Under the pieces are notes generated by a model that saw only the letters and a list, made by a program, of their open reading frames with translations, did no database searches and had not been told where the DNA came from. A program made the position numbers and the translations under genes. Shown one piece after another: positions 51,042-54,704 of a stretch of 54,704 nt of DNA. The number at the start of each line of letters is the position of its first letter. The stretch's first letter is position 1. Source of the stretch: Rhodospirillaceae bacterium (GTDB taxonomy: Bacteria > Pseudomonadota > Alphaproteobacteria > Rhodospirillales > Casp-alpha2); the NCBI GenBank assembly GCA_016845145.1, contig JAERTE010000025.1, forward strand, positions 1-54,704, given 5' to 3'.

Positions 51042-52472
51042 ATGCACCGCGACGAACTGTGTTTCACGCCGGCGACGGAACTGGCGGCAATGATCCGCAC
51101 CAAGCAAATCAGCGCCCTGGAGGCCACCGACGCCGTTTTGGCGCGGATCGATGCTATTGAACCCCATATCAACAGCTTTATTACCGTCTGCGCCGATGAG
51201 GCCCGCGATGCCGCCGGCCAAGCCGACGAGGCCGTCGCGCGCGGTGATGAGCTGGGCCCTCTGCATGGCGTACCGCTGGGCGTGAAGGATCTGCTCAACA
51301 CCAAGGGCGTCAGAACCACCTTTGCCTCGCATGCTTATGAGACCAACGTGCCCGATGCCGATTGCGTCGCCATGGCGCGGTTGCGCCGGGCGGGCGCGGT
51401 CTTGGTCGGCAAAACCACAACGCCTGAGTTCGGCCACAAACCGATGACCGAAGCGCCGCTGTTCGGCAAAACCCGCAACCCGTGGAACTTGGAACGATCA
51501 TCGGGCGGCTCGTCCGGCGGGGCAGGGGCGGCGTGCGCATCGGGGCTGGCGCCGTTGCATGTAGGGACGGACGCCGGCGGCTCGACCCGCATTCCGGCTG
51601 CTGCGTGCGGCATTGTCGGCATGAAGCAAACGCTCGGTCTCGTGCCGCATGACATGAACGCCGAGACGTTTGGCCTGTTTTCCTTCATCAACCCCATGAC
51701 CCGTACGGTGGCCGACGCCGGGCTGATGTTGAGCACCATGGTCGGCCCACATCCGAGCGACATCCATAGTATTGGCCGCGCACCCGGTGGCGATCTGGCG
51801 CAGGCATCAAGGGGCGAGGGCGATCTCAAGGGCGTCAAGGTCGGCTGGCGCATGTTTCTCGGCAACGAGGTCATCGATACCGAAACCCGAGAGATCTTCG
51901 AAGCTTCACTCACCGCGTTCAAAGATGCCGGCGCCGAGCTGATCGAATACGAAGGCCCGTTCACACCGACCTTGCCGATCTGGAAGCCGATCATCTTTTC
52001 GTCGTTCGCCATCCGCTTTACCGAGATGATGGAAGAACTCGGCGACAAAATGACCGAGACACTGCGCTATTGGACCAAGATGGGCGGCGATTTCAACGCC
52101 ATCGACATCCAAAAAGCCATGCAGACCCGTACGCTCGTGTTCCGCCAGGTGCAAAGCTGGTTCGATGAGGTCGATCTGGTGGTGACACCGACGCTCACCC
52201 GCCCGGCGCTGCCCATCGATCACGACCCGCGCGAACCGATTGAGATTGAAGGCCAACTGATCGATGAGCCGCGCGCCGCATGGTACCCGTACACGCATCC
52301 CTTCAACATGACCGGCCACCCGGCCATCACGCTGCCCAGCGGCTTCACGCAAGACGGCATGCCCGTGGCACTGCAAATCGTCGGGCCTTGGCTGGCGGAC
52401 GACAAGGTGCTGCACGCCGCCGCGTGCTTCGAACATGCACGCCCCTGGGCCGATCGGCGGCCCGCTTTTTGA
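51042..52472 (+). CDS. Amidase signature family protein
   Basis: A 476-residue amidohydrolase. The Ser-cisSer-Lys triad is clear: Lys82 in GVPLGVKDLL, Ser157/158 in RSSGGSSGGAGAA and the nucleophile Ser181 in GTDAGGSTRIP. Family members hydrolyse diverse amides; the GatA subunit of tRNA amidotransferase is a relative, but a gatCAB context is absent. The ATG at 51042 starts at MHRDELCFTPATEL with GGGGA upstream; a TTG 12 codons earlier is less likely. It is divergent from bioB. Substrate unknown. Confidence 0.9.
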   Translation: MHRDELCFTPATELAAMIRTKQISALEATDAVLARIDAIEPHINSFITVCADEARDAAGQADEAVARGDELGPLHGVPLGVKDLLNTKGVRTTFASHAYETNVPDADCVAMARLRRAGAVLVGKTTTPEFGHKPMTEAPLFGKTRNPWNLERSSGGSSGGAGAACASGLAPLHVGTDAGGSTRIPAAACGIVGMKQTLGLVPHDMNAETFGLFSFINPMTRTVADAGLMLSTMVGPHPSDIHSIGRAPGGDLAQASRGEGDLKGVKVGWRMFLGNEVIDTETREIFEASLTAFKDAGAELIEYEGPFTPTLPIWKPIIFSSFAIRFTEMMEELGDKMTETLRYWTKMGGDFNAIDIQKAMQTRTLVFRQVQSWFDEVDLVVTPTLTRPALPIDHDPREPIEIEGQLIDEPRAAWYPYTHPFNMTGHPAITLPSGFTQDGMPVALQIVGPWLADDKVLHAAACFEHARPWADRRPAF

Positions 52473-52479
52473 TGAAACC

Positions 52480-52947
52480 ATGACCGAATATCCGACCACG
52501 ACCGATTCCAAAGGCCGCGATTATCCGTGTTTCGCGGCGGCGGTGCTGGTGATCGTCGTTGACAACGATGACCGCGTGCTGTCGATGCAACGCCCGGGCG
52601 CATCGGAATGGCGCACAGTCGCGGGCACATTGGAACGCAACGAAGGGATTGAAGCGGCCTGCTTGCGCGAACTTCACGAAGAGGCAGGCGACAGCGTGCA
52701 GGGCGAATTCCTGGGCGCCGTCCACGCCGACGTGGTTGAACAAGCGCCGCCCATGGCCAGTGTGGTCTCGGTGATCTCGCTGTTCCGAATGACGAGCGGC
52801 ACGGTCGAGCCGGGCGACGATATGGCGGGAAGCAAAGTGCGCTGGAGCGCCATCGACGATCTGGCGGAGGCCCGCGAAGCTATCGATGTTCCCCGTGGCG
52901 GGCCGCATCTATGGCAGCGCGTGCGGCTGCTCCTGCGCCAATTTTGA
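52480..52947 (+). CDS. Nudix hydrolase
   Basis: A 155-residue Nudix protein. The Nudix box is complete: GTLERNEGIEAACLRELHEEAG (Gx5Ex7REUxEExG) at about residues 49-70, with the metal-binding glutamates of RELHEE. The upstream strand AVLVIVVDNDDRVLSMQRPG is typical of members that hydrolyse nucleoside diphosphate derivatives or clean up damaged nucleotides. The start at 52480 lies seven bases after the amidase stop, so the two are probably co-transcribed. Substrate unknown. Confidence 0.88.
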   Translation: MTEYPTTTDSKGRDYPCFAAAVLVIVVDNDDRVLSMQRPGASEWRTVAGTLERNEGIEAACLRELHEEAGDSVQGEFLGAVHADVVEQAPPMASVVSVISLFRMTSGTVEPGDDMAGSKVRWSAIDDLAEAREAIDVPRGGPHLWQRVRLLLRQF

Positions 52948-52998
52948 GAATGCTGACGACGACGTATATGCTGCGATCGTCAGGACCGGAGACCCACA

Positions 52999-53235
52999 AT
53001 GGACGATGTGAAAAAACACTTAGACGCCGCCTATCAGGAACTTTTGGCGGCCCAGAAACTTCTGAACACGCAAATCCGCACCTATCCCGCGCCGATTTCC
53101 GGCTGCGATGCGCAGTTCAACCATCTTTTGGGTGAGCGGCAACGAATCTGTCGGGCGTTGAGCGCACTGACCACGGAGATTTTCGTCCCGACGTCGCGCG
53201 ACCCCATGCACGTCAGCGAGATGACGCAGCAATAA
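52999..53235 (+). CDS. Small protein of unknown function, 78 residues
   Basis: A 78-codon frame with GGAGACCC about seven bases before the ATG. The product is soluble, starts MDDVKKHLDAAYQELLAAQKLL with a strong amphipathic helix, then has a central segment with one cysteine (SGCDAQFNHLLGERQRI) and a helical part. I recognise no domain. It is followed by a convergent SnoaL-like gene. Ordinary codon use and the ribosome binding site support it as real. Confidence 0.6.
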   Translation: MDDVKKHLDAAYQELLAAQKLLNTQIRTYPAPISGCDAQFNHLLGERQRICRALSALTTEIFVPTSRDPMHVSEMTQQ

Positions 53236-53259
53236 CCGCGCTTTCCATCCACGCCCAAG

Positions 53260-53715
53260 TCAATCCGGCGGGGTGAGGGGATAGCCGCGCCCGGCGTAAT
53301 CGAAGCCCGGGATTTCGCTTTGCTTGACGCCCGGGTCCCACGCGGCGGCGAAATAGGCGCGAATTTCCGTGATCAAGCCACTATCGCGGTCGAACACATA
53401 CCATTCATCACCACGCAGGTATGAGCCGTCCTTGGTGCGCCAATGCGTCCATTCAACCACGGCCTCGTCGGTGTCGGGTTGGCTGAGCACGCGGTCGAGA
53501 GTCCAGCGCGAACCCAAATTCTCCACGCACCAGACCCATTTGTCGGCAATCGTGCCTGCGCCGCGCCAAGGCGCGGATTTTGTACCGGGCGGGAAATAAT
53601 GCACGGCGTCCGGCGTAAAGCAGCCCATCATCTTGGCCGCATCGGCCTCATTGCAGCCATCGTAATAGCGTTGGATGGTGGTTCGCATGTGGTCTGGCGA
53701 CAGCGGTTCAGCCAT
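53260..53715 (-). CDS. SnoaL-like (NTF2-fold) protein
   Basis: A 151-residue protein with the cone-shaped NTF2-like fold pattern: an N-terminal helix with YYDGCNEADAAKMMGCFTPDAVHYFPPG, then strands with VVEWTHWRTKDGSYLRGDEWYVFDRDSGLITEIRAYFA. These domains bind or convert small molecules (polyketide cyclases, limonene hydrolase relatives) or act as protein interaction modules. Catalytic residues cannot be assigned. It stands alone. The start ATG at 53715 fits. Confidence 0.75.
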   Translation of the reverse strand: MAEPLSPDHMRTTIQRYYDGCNEADAAKMMGCFTPDAVHYFPPGTKSAPWRGAGTIADKWVWCVENLGSRWTLDRVLSQPDTDEAVVEWTHWRTKDGSYLRGDEWYVFDRDSGLITEIRAYFAAAWDPGVKQSEIPGFDYAGRGYPLTPPD

Positions 53716-53870
53716 GATGATCTCCCGGTTTTCGATGGCATAGGTTAAACGCCGGAATTACCGCCGACAATCACTTGACGCCACCGTCTGCATCGCCTAA
53801 AAACCCCGCCTTGAGAGCGCACTGGAGAAATCCGCCGCGCACCATCGATAATTCACGAGGAAACGAGACC
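53716..53870. other. Upstream region of rpmB
   Basis: The 155-base gap between the divergent SnoaL-like gene and rpmB must contain the rpmB promoter. I see no confident box pair, no leader peptide with a ribosome binding site and no clear hairpin. The AGGAAA at 53858-53863 serves as the rpmB ribosome binding site. Confidence 0.3.
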
Positions 53871-54158
53871 ATGTCCCGACGTTGCGAACTTACCGGCAAA
53901 GGCGTTTTGACCGGCAACAACGTGAGCCACGCCATGAACAAAACGCGTCGGCGCTATCTGCCGAACCTGCAGCACGTGTCCCTGTTGTCGGAATCGCTCG
54001 GCGAATCGGTCCGCCTCAAAGTGTCGGCCTCGGCCGTGCGTACGGTCGAGCACAAGGGCGGCCTTGATGCCTTCCTGCTCGATGCCAGCGATAGTAATCT
54101 TTCGCTCGACATGCGCCGGTTGAAGAAGCGCATCAAGCAGGCGCAAGCCGCAGCCTGA
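53871..54158 (+). CDS. rpmB: 50S ribosomal protein L28
   Basis: A 95-residue ribosomal protein with the family start [34 protein letters not shown], in which the N-terminal C-x-GK-x-x-x-G-N-x-V-S-H-x-x-x-K pattern is invariant. It is a component of the large ribosomal subunit. The ATG at 53871 fits the length; the open frame extends upstream without similarity. A UUCG-looped terminator follows at 54186. No rpmG is adjacent. Confidence 0.97.
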   Translation: MSRRCELTGKGVLTGNNVSHAMNKTRRRYLPNLQHVSLLSESLGESVRLKVSASAVRTVEHKGGLDAFLLDASDSNLSLDMRRLKKRIKQAQAAA

Positions 54159-54185
54159 ACTTAAGCTCAGCGCTGATTTTGAAAG

Positions 54186-54208
54186 AGCTCGCTTCGGCGG
54201 GCTTTTTT
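54186..54208 (+). terminator. Intrinsic terminator of rpmB
   Basis: AGCTCGC (54186-54192) pairs with GCGGGCT (54197-54203) around a UUCG tetraloop; six T follow (54203-54208). A stable seven-pair stem with one G-U pair, stabilised by UUCG, and a U-run make this a textbook terminator, 28 bases past the rpmB stop. Confidence 0.92.
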
Positions 54209-54281
54209 GTTGCCTGGAATTTGGCCTCCAGTACGCGAAGGCGCTATCTTGTTCCGAGACCGGATCAAGAGGAGCCCGCCC

Positions 54282-54704
54282 GTGCAACGCATCGATACCG
54301 TTACCGTCCAAGACAGCCCCATGGAAATCTTCATGTTCGAGCCCGAAGGCGAGGGGCCGCACCCGGGCATCGTGTTGGCGCAGCATATCCCCGTCGGCCA
54401 TACCGGCATCGAGAACGATGTGTTTACGCTCAAAACCGCCGAGCGCTACGCCGAAAACGGCTACGTGGTGGCCGCGCCGTTCATTTTCCATTGGTGGCCG
54501 AAGGAAGAGACAAAAGAGATGAAACGCGATGCCTTCCGCGATGACTGGACGGTGCTCGACCTGCAGGCAGCCTATGACCACTTGGCGGCGCAGGGTAACG
54601 TCGATGCGGCGCGCATCGGTATTGTCGGCCATTGCTAGGGCGGGCGGGTCGCGTGGCTGGGTGCGTGCCACAATCCCAACTACAAGGCCTGTGCGATCTT
54701 CTAC
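54282..54704 (+). pseudogene. Dienelactone hydrolase-family gene interrupted by an amber codon (partial)
   Basis: A GTG start (54282) with AGGAG about seven bases upstream opens a frame resembling dienelactone hydrolase (alpha/beta hydrolase, Cys-Asp-His triad): VLAQHIPVGHTGIENDV, YAENGYVVAAPFIF. The nucleophile elbow reads VGHC (Cys118), then TAG (54636-54638), then GGRVAWLGACHNPNYKACAIFY in the same frame to the window end. DLH enzymes have GxCxGG here, so the expected product would have Trp or another residue in place of the stop. One G-to-A change (TGG to TAG) would explain it. The C-terminus lies beyond the window. Confidence 0.75.

Noticed and set aside
54633..54641. Genome-wide amber recoding as the explanation for the DLH stop
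   Set aside because: Several intact genes in this window end with TAG in the expected place, so UAG is read as stop.

Overview
The window reads as a compact, moderately GC-rich chromosomal segment of an alphaproteobacterium, most likely a free-living, motile, aerobic member of the Rhodospirillales. The basis is gene content: a DUF2336 protein, a PAS_5-type protein, heterotetrameric sarcosine oxidase, type II NADP isocitrate dehydrogenase, a Psd/PssA pair and c-type cytochromes. The genus cannot be named from the sequence. About 53 protein genes are supported. I see no tRNA, rRNA, CRISPR array, insertion sequence or phage gene.

Layout. 1-8.3 kb: the flagellar stator (motB partial, motA), a membrane-anchored methyltransferase, a phosphatase with four almost identical tandem PAS domains, threonine ammonia-lyase, and a BvgS-like sensor kinase. 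8.4-17.6 kb: catabolic genes (acyl-CoA dehydrogenase plus EamA exporter; a lone TctC binding protein and LysR regulator; an operon of metallo-beta-lactamase-fold hydrolase, FAD amine oxidase and class IV aminotransferase; on the other strand a nitroreductase and a trans-3-hydroxyproline dehydratase). 17.6-24.9 kb: cheR with a DUF2336 gene, then the sarcosine oxidase operon soxBDAG. 25-31 kb: ppk, a Sel1-repeat protein, a truncated AsmA gene, a GFA-family protein, an unlisted 58-residue gene with its own terminator, and a LysR regulator. 30.7-36.1 kb: a PadR-controlled RND efflux operon with a conserved unknown protein. 36.1-43.8 kb: a periplasmic binding-like protein, an enolase-superfamily enzyme, a PAS_5 protein, icd, a LOG-family hydrolase, two cytochromes c, and a LysM protein. 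44-45.9 kb: phosphatidylethanolamine synthesis (psd, pssA) and a DsrC/TusE-like protein lacking its cysteine. 45.9-51 kb: biotin operon bioB-bioA-bioF-bioD plus a methyltransferase-like gene. 51-54.7 kb: amidase, Nudix hydrolase, small unknown proteins, rpmB, and a dienelactone hydrolase gene interrupted by an amber codon.

How the genes work together. Tight spacing (4-nt ATGA overlaps, 3-nt gaps) marks several operons: bioBAFD-methyltransferase, padR-MFP-RND-unknown, DUF2336-cheR-hydroxyproline dehydratase-nitroreductase, and soxBDAG. Three convergent gene pairs share their stop codons in the same four bases. Much of the catabolic content concerns amino acids and methylated amines.

No defence system or clearly new multi-gene system is evident. 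The points most worth a second look are the tandem PAS array, the bioD gene without a canonical start codon, the amber codon in the dienelactone hydrolase nucleophile elbow, the cysteine-less DsrC-like protein, the DUF2336-cheR pair embedded in a catabolic operon, the methyltransferase-like gene closing the biotin operon, and the small gene with strong expression signals.
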